Assembly: GCA_002451165.1 (NCBI GenBank)
Contig: DKBH01000061.1
Coordinates: 48,103-98,344 of the forward strand
Source: Nitrospiraceae bacterium UBA6905
Lineage (GTDB): Bacteria; Nitrospirota; Thermodesulfovibrionia; Thermodesulfovibrionales; UBA6898
Reading direction: 5' to 3'
Length of the DNA stretch: 50,242 nucleotides
This document shows, piece after piece, positions 25,041-32,472 of the stretch; within the stretch, counting starts at the first letter, position 1; every line of letters begins with the position of its first letter. The position numbers and the translations under genes are program-made. A model generated the notes under the pieces. The model did not search any database and was not told the origin of the DNA. It was given only the letters and a program-made list of their open reading frames with translations.

Positions 25041-27512
25041 ATGCAACTCAACTATCGTTCTAAATATGACAACTACTGGATATCACCCGACCGCATCGGT
25101 TCAGAAAGCTTGAACCTGTCTGAACTTGCGAGCAAGATTGCCATTGTGAGTGGCGTTGGAAAGATGCTCGATATAGGATGTGGGGAAGGAAAACTGGTTG
25201 GAGAACTGTTAGAGCTTGGAGCCGATGCACACGGAGTTGATGTGTCAGGCATCGTAATTTCTCGCTGCAATCAGCGCTACCCGTCACGGTTCACTCAAGG
25301 ATCGGTCCTTGATTTGCCCTACGAGAATGAATCATTTCCGACCGTTATATCCACTGATTGCTTAGAGCACCTTGCCCCTCAGGATGTGCCAAAAGCACTC
25401 AGTGATATCTACCGTGTTGCAGGACACTACGTTTTTCTTAGGATTGCAACAACTCATGATAGGGACAATCATTGGCATTTAACCATTGAACGACGTGCTT
25501 GGTGGGAGACGAGATGCCTTGAGGCGGGCTTTCGAAAGCATCCCGCTTATTATATGGTCAATGACTATGAGTCACTGAATCGCGACGATTGGCAGATTTG
25601 TGTCCTGCTAGAGAAAATTCCGCAGGCGGCTCTGCACGAGTATCCTCTGTCATTGCTGAGCAAAGAGCGTGATCTGCACATGGACATGCTGCGCGATACC
25701 GGCGAACGGTCAGATGCGCACGCCATTCGCTATCAATGGGCATGCAACTATATCAAACCAGGCGATCGTGTCTTGGATGCAGCATGCGGGCTTGGCTATG
25801 GTGGCCACATCATCCGGCATCTGACACAAGCGGCGACGGTCGTCGGCATTGATAGCAGCGAATACGCGATCAACTATGCAATCAAATTATATTCGTGCAA
25901 AGAAAATCGTGCGGAATATCGACTGGGTGTACTGCCCGAGGCGCTCACCTTGTTCGAGGATGCTTCGTTTGACACAATCATTTCTTTTGAGACTTTAGAG
26001 CATTTGAATGAACCGCAGTTACTTTTGCAAGAATTTTACAGGCTTCTGACACCTGGCGGGCGGGTCATCGTCAGCGTTCCGAATGACTGGAGCGACGAAA
26101 CCGGCAAAGACCCGAATCCTTGTCACCTTCAAGTCTATAATTGGAACAGACTGAAGACAGAGCTCTCTGCTCATTTCATCTTGGAAGAGGCGTTTGCGCT
26201 GACTGCAACCCAAGCTAAAGACTCCGGCCAGGGGAATAGGTGGGAGCGGCGGCCGCGCTCTTTGCGTAAGGTCGATCTCACTGAAGAGGCACCGGCAGAT
26301 TGCGAGTGGTGGCTGATGGCAGCAATGAAGTCACCGCTCGGCGCAAAACATAAATATCGTGAGCGCGTATTTCATAACATTGCGCAAACGGGTCATCCTT
26401 CAATCCGCTATGCTGAGTTCTATCACAATCCCTGGTTAATGCATGCCATGGTAAATGTAACTTATCGATTAAAGAACGAGGATGCCCTTACAAAGCTTAC
26501 CAATGCAGTCATGTCAAGTTCACCAAAGACTTCGAACGACTATGCAGCAGCGCTCTGTATAAAAGCATATCGCATGCTGGATTGCATTTTTCAGAATGCC
26601 AATGAAGTTGGTGAGTTTATAGCGCAAATTGATGACGTTATTGCTAACCCGCCGCACGGTCCGATGGGCGTACGCTGGAAAGTATCGCTTCTCTTCGTTA
26701 AGGCCAAGCTTCATCAATATTTGGGACAGTTTACGCATGCCCGGGAGTCATTTGTGCAATGCGCAAGCCAGGACATACGCAGTTTTGGAGTGCATTTGGC
26801 GACAAAAACAACGGAGGCTTGGTTCTCTGCCGGTAAGATAGCTTACGTAAGTGGCGATCAGGAAGAAGCACGGTCTTGTTGGGAACGCGGCGTCGATTAT
26901 GGGAATGTTTTATTATCCGCGTCTCTCGATGACATTGTGATTAATCGGTCCTTCCCAAACCGCTTCAACCACGGAGACGGCGTTCGAGAATGTACGGTTG
27001 CGTGGGACAATATTGCTCGTTGCGCCAATGGCCTGCATCTTCTTAAGCAAGGAAGGCGTTTTGATCTTGCGGCATTAGAAAGCTGTTTTCAAACAGAATA
27101 CTCTATAGTGACACGAGATGTAATCGAAAGCCGTCAACAGCTGCTTGAGCGAACGCAGGATTTAGTCGCAATGCGCCAAATCCTTACTCAGCGGACCGAA
27201 CTGCTGGAGCAGAGTAATAAGGAAATCGTCGAGCGAACACAGGACCTGGTCGCAACACGCAAGACCCTGGTTGAGAGGACCGTACTGCTGGAGCAGACCA
27301 ACAAAGACCTGCTTGAGCGAACGCAGGACCTGGTCGCAACGCGCGAGACCCTGGTTGAGCGGACGCGCTTACTGGAGCAAAGCAACGAAGACATGCTTGG
27401 CAGGACTGAACATCTTGAGCGCGTACTTGATGAATTAAATCAATTAAAGAATAGCTACCTATATCGATTTTTGCGTAAGATTAACAAGCTTGCTCGGAGT
27501 ATCATGATGTAA
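25041..27512 (+). CDS. Double SAM-methyltransferase with coiled coil, candidate chain terminator and length ruler
   Basis: The 823-residue protein has two class I methyltransferase domains. The first has MLDIGCGEG (42-50) and a DCLEHLAP segment; the second has RVLDAACGLGYGG (243-255) and SFETLEHLNEP. Residues of about 450-690 look helical and TPR-like (LHQYLGQFTHARESF, EEARSCWERG). Residues 695-805 are a coiled coil made of three 28-residue repeats, then a basic amphipathic end (YRFLRKINKLARSIMM). It follows a Wzt carrying a carbohydrate-binding domain. In E. coli WbdD, a methyltransferase with a C-terminal coiled coil ends O-antigen growth and sets chain length. WbdD's kinase domain is absent here; the role is inferred. 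Confidence 0.82.
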   Translation: MQLNYRSKYDNYWISPDRIGSESLNLSELASKIAIVSGVGKMLDIGCGEGKLVGELLELGADAHGVDVSGIVISRCNQRYPSRFTQGSVLDLPYENESFPTVISTDCLEHLAPQDVPKALSDIYRVAGHYVFLRIATTHDRDNHWHLTIERRAWWETRCLEAGFRKHPAYYMVNDYESLNRDDWQICVLLEKIPQAALHEYPLSLLSKERDLHMDMLRDTGERSDAHAIRYQWACNYIKPGDRVLDAACGLGYGGHIIRHLTQAATVVGIDSSEYAINYAIKLYSCKENRAEYRLGVLPEALTLFEDASFDTIISFETLEHLNEPQLLLQEFYRLLTPGGRVIVSVPNDWSDETGKDPNPCHLQVYNWNRLKTELSAHFILEEAFALTATQAKDSGQGNRWERRPRSLRKVDLTEEAPADCEWWLMAAMKSPLGAKHKYRERVFHNIAQTGHPSIRYAEFYHNPWLMHAMVNVTYRLKNEDALTKLTNAVMSSSPKTSNDYAAALCIKAYRMLDCIFQNANEVGEFIAQIDDVIANPPHGPMGVRWKVSLLFVKAKLHQYLGQFTHARESFVQCASQDIRSFGVHLATKTTEAWFSAGKIAYVSGDQEEARSCWERGVDYGNVLLSASLDDIVINRSFPNRFNHGDGVRECTVAWDNIARCANGLHLLKQGRRFDLAALESCFQTEYSIVTRDVIESRQQLLERTQDLVAMRQILTQRTELLEQSNKEIVERTQDLVATRKTLVERTVLLEQTNKDLLERTQDLVATRETLVERTRLLEQSNEDMLGRTEHLERVLDELNQLKNSYLYRFLRKINKLARSIMM
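27147..27398 (+). repeat. Three tandem 84-bp repeats encoding coiled-coil units
   Basis: Repeat units begin at 27147, 27231 and 27315. Each encodes 28 residues of the pattern ERTQDLVAxRxxL, xxRTxLLEQxNxxxx, which is exactly four heptads. A fourth, diverged unit begins at 27399 (GRTEHLERVLDEL). The in-frame multiple-of-seven length means copies could be gained or lost without breaking the coiled coil. Confidence 0.85.
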
Positions 27513-27583
27513 TGATAATGCTCATCTGATTGCTCGCAATGAGAAGGGGTTTAAACACGCATTGTAAATAAGGAGAACTGGAA

Positions 27584-28567
27584 ATGATTAGATCTATCTT
27601 GTCGGTTGTGGTGCCCTGCTACAACGAAGAAGATGGCGTGCGGGAGTTGCACCGCCGCGTTAGTGCCGTGTGTCAGGGCTGCGTTGGCAAGGCGTATGAG
27701 CTGATTCTGGTCAACGATGGATCCAGCGATGCCACCTGGAAGATCATGCGCGAGTTGGCCGGCGTCGACAAACACGTAGTTGCCGTCAACCTGTCGCGCA
27801 ATCACGGCCACCAGCTGGCCCTTTCCGCCGGTCTGCAGCTGTGCCGGGGAGAACGCATCTTCATCCTTGATGCCGACCTGCAGGATCCTCCCGAGCTGCT
27901 GCCAATAATGATGGAGCGCATGGACGACGGCTGTGACGTGGTGTTCGGCCAGCGCCTCAAGCGCGAAGGTGAAACAGCATTCAAAAAGGCTTCCGCCTTT
28001 ACCTTTTACCGCCTGCTCAACAGGATGGTGGATATCGACATCCCCCGGGATACCGGCGACTTCAGATTGATGAGTCGGCGTGCAGTAGACATCTTGAACC
28101 GCATGCCCGAGCATCACCGCTTCATTCGCGGCATGGTGAGCTGGATAGGTATGCGCCAGGAAGCAGTGCCCTATGAGCGGGCAGCGCGCTTTGCAGGCGA
28201 GACCAAATACCCTCTTTCCAAAATGATCCGGTTTGCGATCGACGCCATCACCGGATTCTCCGTTCGGCCACTCCGGATGGCTTCGTACCTCGGCATCTTC
28301 TTTGGCATTGCCACGCTGTTGTTGATGGCATATGTGCTCGTGCACTATTTTCTCGGCCATACAGTGGAAGGCTGGACATCTCTTGCCGTTATCATTCTTG
28401 CATTGGGCAGCGTACAACTGTTTGTGGCAGGAGTCATGGGCGAATATTTGGGAAGGCTTTACATGCAGTCTAAAGGTCGTCCGCTCTTCGTCATTCAGGA
28501 AGTCGTTTGCTCGAATGAGCTTGTCCATGAGGCTTCTCACGTAAGCTCAAAGGTTTCAGCATCATGA
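27584..28567 (+). CDS. gtrB: Polyprenyl-phosphate glycosyltransferase, GtrB/DPM1-like
   Basis: The 327-residue GT2 enzyme has SVVVPCYNEEDG (6-17), LVNDGSSD, the LSRNHGHQLALSAGL segment and the acidic ILDADLQDPPE site. DTGDFRLMSR follows, all standard for GtrB/Dpm1 proteins. Two C-terminal membrane helices follow (LGIFFGIATLLLMAYVLVHYF and SLAVIILALGSVQLFVAGV). It would transfer a sugar from a nucleotide donor to undecaprenyl phosphate on the cytoplasmic face. AAGGAG sits 8 nt before the ATG, a strong site, so this is a likely operon start. The next gene overlaps by 4 nt. The GC content is clearly higher than in the block before. Confidence 0.93.
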   Translation: MIRSILSVVVPCYNEEDGVRELHRRVSAVCQGCVGKAYELILVNDGSSDATWKIMRELAGVDKHVVAVNLSRNHGHQLALSAGLQLCRGERIFILDADLQDPPELLPIMMERMDDGCDVVFGQRLKREGETAFKKASAFTFYRLLNRMVDIDIPRDTGDFRLMSRRAVDILNRMPEHHRFIRGMVSWIGMRQEAVPYERAARFAGETKYPLSKMIRFAIDAITGFSVRPLRMASYLGIFFGIATLLLMAYVLVHYFLGHTVEGWTSLAVIILALGSVQLFVAGVMGEYLGRLYMQSKGRPLFVIQEVVCSNELVHEASHVSSKVSAS

Positions 28568-29298
28568 ACAGAGATATTGCGAGACAAAGCACCGGCTCTA
28601 CCCGAATGCAGGCTGAATTCGATCTGCTTGCAGACGAATATTGCATGCTGCACAAGGCGAACGTTGCCATTACAGGCGAGTCTCTAGAGTACTTTGCCGA
28701 ATACAAAATTGCAGACTTGTCAGAGATGCTCAATCGGTTGAGACTGCCGACCTCCAAGATACTGGACTTCGGCAGCAGTATCGGTAATTCACTGCCTTAC
28801 TTTCGCAAATATTTCTCCAGCAGCGAAGTAAGCTGTGCAGATGTCTCTGCTCGCAGCATTGAAATTGCGCAAAGCCGGTTTCCGGGGCAGGAAAACTATA
28901 TACTCATTGACAAAAATATCCCCTTGCCCACGGCGAGCCAGGACGTGATCTTCTCCGCCTGCGTGTTTCATCACATCCCGCATGATGAGCATTTGTATTG
29001 GTTGGCCGAACTACGACGGATCACCAAGCCCGGCGGGGTGCTGGTCATCTTTGAGCACAACCCGCTGAATCCGCTAACAAGGCATTTCGTAGATACCTGT
29101 CCGCTCGATATGAATGCCCGGCTTATCCGCGGCTCTACAATGCGCCAGCGTGCATTGGCAGGGGGATGGGAAGACGCCCGCGTGGACTACCGGCTTTTTT
29201 TCCCAGCCATGCTGAGATTGCTTCGGCCGCTGGAGAAGCACCTGGGCTGGTTGAGCCTCGGAGCGCAATACCGGATGACGGCAAGGAAGCGGGCATGA
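28564..29298 (+). CDS. Class I SAM-dependent methyltransferase
   Basis: The 244-residue protein has motif I variant ILDFGSSIGNSLPYF (about 66-80), an acidic SCADVSARSIEIA, DVIFSACVFHHIPHDE and the LRRITKPGGVLVIFEHN motif of Methyltransf_11. The two glycines of the usual GxGxG are partly replaced (GSSIG), seen also in some active members. It sits between gtrB and gtrA with 4-nt overlaps on both sides. It could methylate the sugar or lipid-linked sugar used by this side-chain module. Its substrate is unknown. Confidence 0.85.
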   Translation: MNRDIARQSTGSTRMQAEFDLLADEYCMLHKANVAITGESLEYFAEYKIADLSEMLNRLRLPTSKILDFGSSIGNSLPYFRKYFSSSEVSCADVSARSIEIAQSRFPGQENYILIDKNIPLPTASQDVIFSACVFHHIPHDEHLYWLAELRRITKPGGVLVIFEHNPLNPLTRHFVDTCPLDMNARLIRGSTMRQRALAGGWEDARVDYRLFFPAMLRLLRPLEKHLGWLSLGAQYRMTARKRA

Positions 29299-29702
29299 CA
29301 GGGCTGGTCCGACAATCTTTTCGCTTTGGGGCAGTAGGACTTGTTAACACGGCAATAGGACTGATCACTATTTATTCGCTCATATTTTTTTGGGGAATCG
29401 GGCCCGGCATTGCCAATGTCATCGGTTATGCGATTGGCTTGGCTGTCAGTTTTGCGCTAAACCGCGTTTGGACCTTCAGCAGTAACCGACCCGTCGCCCA
29501 CGTGCTGCCGAAATACCTATTGACCGCTGCAATCTCCTATCTGCTGAACCTGGGTGCGGTCCTTTCGGCTGTTTCGTTGTATTCCTCCAACCCCTACCTT
29601 GCCCAACTGTTCGGCACAGGTATCTACACCGGTTGCATGTTCTTCGGCTGCCGTTGGTTCGTCTTTGCGCCGACCCCGTTTGAAAGAATGCTGCTAGGGT
29701 GA
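29295..29702 (+). CDS. gtrA: GtrA-like polyprenyl-sugar flippase
   Basis: I start at ATG 29295, in an ATGA overlap with the methyltransferase stop; the open frame extends upstream but lacks family sequence there. The 135-residue protein has the GtrA pattern of four membrane helices: RFGAVGLVNTAIGLITIYSL, ANVIGYAIGLAVSFALNRVWTF, a helix from YLLTAAISYLLNLGAVLS, and a final one. The NRVWTF motif after helix 2 and the RWFVF ending are characteristic. It is thought to flip the undecaprenyl-linked sugar made by GtrB to the periplasm. It ends in a GTGA overlap with the first 830-residue protein. Confidence 0.92.
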   Translation: MTGLVRQSFRFGAVGLVNTAIGLITIYSLIFFWGIGPGIANVIGYAIGLAVSFALNRVWTFSSNRPVAHVLPKYLLTAAISYLLNLGAVLSAVSLYSSNPYLAQLFGTGIYTGCMFFGCRWFVFAPTPFERMLLG

Positions 29703-32191
29703 AATCGACTTTCCCTCGCGCCTTCCCTCATATCCTCCGGGCAGTTTTGTGGGCTGCGTTGCTTATAGGAGTCCCTCTGGCGCTGGCAGTGTACATACTC
29801 GGGCTCAAGGACTGGGACCTTTCAATCCCCCTTCTCTACAACAAGGGGGATGCATTATGGCAGTTCATTTTCATCAAGTTCGTCGAAGACACGGGCTGGG
29901 TACTAACGAATCCCTATCTCGGCGCGCCCGAGATAGCCCACTGGTACTGGCATTCAGCAGCCCAGACCAGCGCGCTGCATTCGGTGCTGATGCTTGGCTT
30001 GTCTGCATTCGTTCACGACGCGGTGCGGCTGCAGCAGGTGTACTACCTGCTCAATTTCCCGTTGATCTGCCTGACCTCCTTCCTTGCCTGCAGGCTGCTT
30101 GGCATATCGCGCCTACCGGCGTTCTGCGTCGGACTGCTGTTTGCCTTCACGACGTTCCGCATCGGCGAGATGCTCTACGTATACCTCACCAGTTACTTTA
30201 TGGTGCCGCTTGCGCTGGTTGCCGTGATTTGGGTTCTATCGGGCAAGTTCGCAGCCTTGGTAAAAGGGCAAGAACGCTTCTCCGGAAGGTGGCAGGCCGC
30301 AGCTCGCCTTGTGCGTACGCGAGAGTTTTTGCTGGGCCTGCTTTTCGTGGCGCTGACAGCGATGTCGGATGGGTACTACGCCTTCTTCACCCTGCTGCTG
30401 CTGGGATTCGCCGCCTTTGCAAGGATATTGCTGGGCGATTGGCGCAGCCCGCTCTCTCTGCTTCCGGTCGGCACATACATTTTGGCACTGGTGGCGGTGG
30501 CGCTCCTACTTACACTGCCACTGCACAACTACAAGAAAACGCACAGGAGCGAGTTTTACCCAAACGGCAGCGAAGACCCGGTGCTGATTAAACACCCCTT
30601 TGAGGCAGAGGTCTACTCTGCCAGTCTCAAATTACTCGTAGCCCCCATCCCGCAACATCATATCAGGTACTTGGGAAGAATTGGCCAATGGATGCATGAG
30701 ACCAGCGACGCGGCAAAGCTGTTCAAGGGAGTCAGCACAGTGCCATTAGGTACGTTGGCATCCCTGCTTTTTGGGATCGTCCTCGTCCTGCTGATGATCC
30801 CGGCATTAAGACGAAGAATGGGGGGGGCAACGTTGAACGAGAGCTGGGGATCTGAGTCGGCTGGCGCTTCACCGCTCATGGGGGACGTGCTGCTGTCCCT
30901 GACACTCTTCATTTTTCTCTGTGCCATCAGCGGCGGCATCGGCACCCTGATCGCTCTAGGGTATCCGACGATCAGGGCTTATGACCGATTCGCCATCTTT
31001 TTGATCTTCGTACTGTACCTTGTTGCCGCATGGTTCGTGACGCCGAAGCTGCAAAGGGCGGGCCGGCGGGGGAAGATCGTATGGGTCGTCCTCATACTGA
31101 CGGTCACCGTCGCCGCACTGTACGACCAGATCCCGAACGACGCACGCAAGGGCAGCAAACTGACGCAAGCGACGTTTCTCGCGGAACGCCAGTTCGTGCA
31201 GAAAGTAGAGGCTGCGTTGGCGCCCAATGCCATGGTGTACCATTACCCCTACGCGCAGTACCTGCGCGAGAGCAAATATTACGGCTGGTCATCGTTCGCC
31301 GGCAGCCGCCTCTATCTGCATTCGCACCAGTTGCGCTGGAGCAACGGCGGGGCCAAGAACAGTCCGGCCGACGACTGGAACTTCCGCATATCGCAACTGT
31401 CGCCGGATAATCTCATCGCCGAGGTGGAAGCCGTGGGATTCAGCGGCTTCGTCATCGACGGTACCGTAGTCAAAGCTGACGAATACCGGAGTGTACTTCA
31501 GGCCTTTGCGAGCCGTGGATACACTATTCTGGAAGACGCACCCAGTCAGTACACATTCGTGCAGCTGCGGGACCCCGGTTTTCGGCTTTTCTATGACCCG
31601 ACGTACCGTGAGGCAGACCACATTGTGGTCACCGATCCTGCCCGTCTCGCACACAGCAAATTCCCCGGACTTGTAGAAGGCGAAGCCCTCAGGCGTTACG
31701 TCGGCATCCAGACGGGTAAGACCAACCTCGTGATCAAGAAGATAGACCGTCCCGATATATTCGTGGGCGGCTCGGTGTTAACGCGCGGCCTCGGGCAATC
31801 TGCCATCGTTCCTTTATCGGACATGCTCGGCAAAATGGACTGCAAAGTCGAATCAGCTCTTCCGTCCGGCGGAGCTTCGGATATGCTCCGTCTGACCGTT
31901 AGCAACCAGAGCCGTTTCGACTGGAAGATGGGGGACGGACTGTTCCCGATCCGCATCGGCGTTCACATCCGCCAGGCGGACGGCAAGCTTCTGCTCTGGG
32001 ACGGCGGCTTTCGCGTGCCCACGGATGGCTATATCAGGCGAGGAACGAGCCGCACCATACGCCTGCCACTCAATACCCTGCCCCTTAATACCGAGGACAG
32101 AAGCAATGGTCCTCTCGTCGCAGAGTTCGCCCTGGTGCAGGAAGGACACGCGTGGTTTAATAATATTAGCTGTACAGTGCCATTGCGGTGA
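29699..32191 (+). CDS. Large multi-spanning GT-C-like membrane glycosyltransferase, copy 1
   Basis: The protein has 830 residues with about 11 helices in the first 480, and a long soluble C-terminal half, presumably periplasmic. An acidic first loop (LGLKDWDLSIPLL, about 33-45) matches the place where GT-C enzymes keep their catalytic Asp. The position after gtrB and gtrA fits the GtrC-type role: transfer of the flipped polyprenyl sugar to the glycan outside. It starts with GTG (GTGA overlap with gtrA). I know no named family from memory beyond the GT-C/YfhO resemblance. A second copy of equal length follows. Confidence 0.78.
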   Translation: MKSTFPRAFPHILRAVLWAALLIGVPLALAVYILGLKDWDLSIPLLYNKGDALWQFIFIKFVEDTGWVLTNPYLGAPEIAHWYWHSAAQTSALHSVLMLGLSAFVHDAVRLQQVYYLLNFPLICLTSFLACRLLGISRLPAFCVGLLFAFTTFRIGEMLYVYLTSYFMVPLALVAVIWVLSGKFAALVKGQERFSGRWQAAARLVRTREFLLGLLFVALTAMSDGYYAFFTLLLLGFAAFARILLGDWRSPLSLLPVGTYILALVAVALLLTLPLHNYKKTHRSEFYPNGSEDPVLIKHPFEAEVYSASLKLLVAPIPQHHIRYLGRIGQWMHETSDAAKLFKGVSTVPLGTLASLLFGIVLVLLMIPALRRRMGGATLNESWGSESAGASPLMGDVLLSLTLFIFLCAISGGIGTLIALGYPTIRAYDRFAIFLIFVLYLVAAWFVTPKLQRAGRRGKIVWVVLILTVTVAALYDQIPNDARKGSKLTQATFLAERQFVQKVEAALAPNAMVYHYPYAQYLRESKYYGWSSFAGSRLYLHSHQLRWSNGGAKNSPADDWNFRISQLSPDNLIAEVEAVGFSGFVIDGTVVKADEYRSVLQAFASRGYTILEDAPSQYTFVQLRDPGFRLFYDPTYREADHIVVTDPARLAHSKFPGLVEGEALRRYVGIQTGKTNLVIKKIDRPDIFVGGSVLTRGLGQSAIVPLSDMLGKMDCKVESALPSGGASDMLRLTVSNQSRFDWKMGDGLFPIRIGVHIRQADGKLLLWDGGFRVPTDGYIRRGTSRTIRLPLNTLPLNTEDRSNGPLVAEFALVQEGHAWFNNISCTVPLR

Positions 32192-32472
32192 GCACGCTAC
32201 ATCTGGAACACAGAGAAGATGGAACAACGGCTGCGGCGAGCGATGGAGTGCTGCTACCCGCTCGGTTTTTTTTCGCCTCGATGCTTCCAACAGCTCTTAT
32301 TTTGATCGTTTTTTGTTTTTCGCTGGCACTGGTCGTTCTTACAACAACTGCTTACGAAACTGGTTTGGCCTCGGGCGGCAGACCTTCGCTTGGCCTCCAG
32401 TTGATCAAGCTTGAACCCGTCGGGAATGCGGTCTTTATGCTGACCATGGTTCAAAGGATGCGCTCAAGATGA
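32188..32472 (+). CDS. Small one-helix membrane protein between the tandem GT-C-like genes
   Basis: The 94-residue frame begins in a GTGA overlap with copy 1 and ends in an ATGA overlap with copy 2. Its middle has a clear hydrophobic helix (MLPTALILIVFCFSLALVVL) followed by a short periplasmic or cytoplasmic tail. No domain is recognised. Its first four codons (MSTL) recur after copy 2, where the frame stops after six codons. That pattern suggests the small gene began within the duplicated unit or lost its second copy. The phase-perfect overlaps argue for a real gene, without proof. Confidence 0.5.
   Translation: MSTLHLEHREDGTTAAASDGVLLPARFFFASMLPTALILIVFCFSLALVVLTTTAYETGLASGGRPSLGLQLIKLEPVGNAVFMLTMVQRMRSR

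Noticed and set aside
27147..27398. 84-bp repeats considered as a CRISPR-like or satellite array
   Set aside because: They are contiguous, in frame and encode heptads, with no spacers.
27551..28540. A 329-codon open frame on the minus strand opposite gtrB
   Set aside because: The + strand encodes a full GtrB with all motifs. The minus frame has no domain and is a shadow of GC-rich codon bias.
29749..30591. A 280-codon + frame inside the first 830-residue gene
   Set aside because: It is an out-of-frame shadow of the GT-C-like gene; the same shadow recurs in copy 2.
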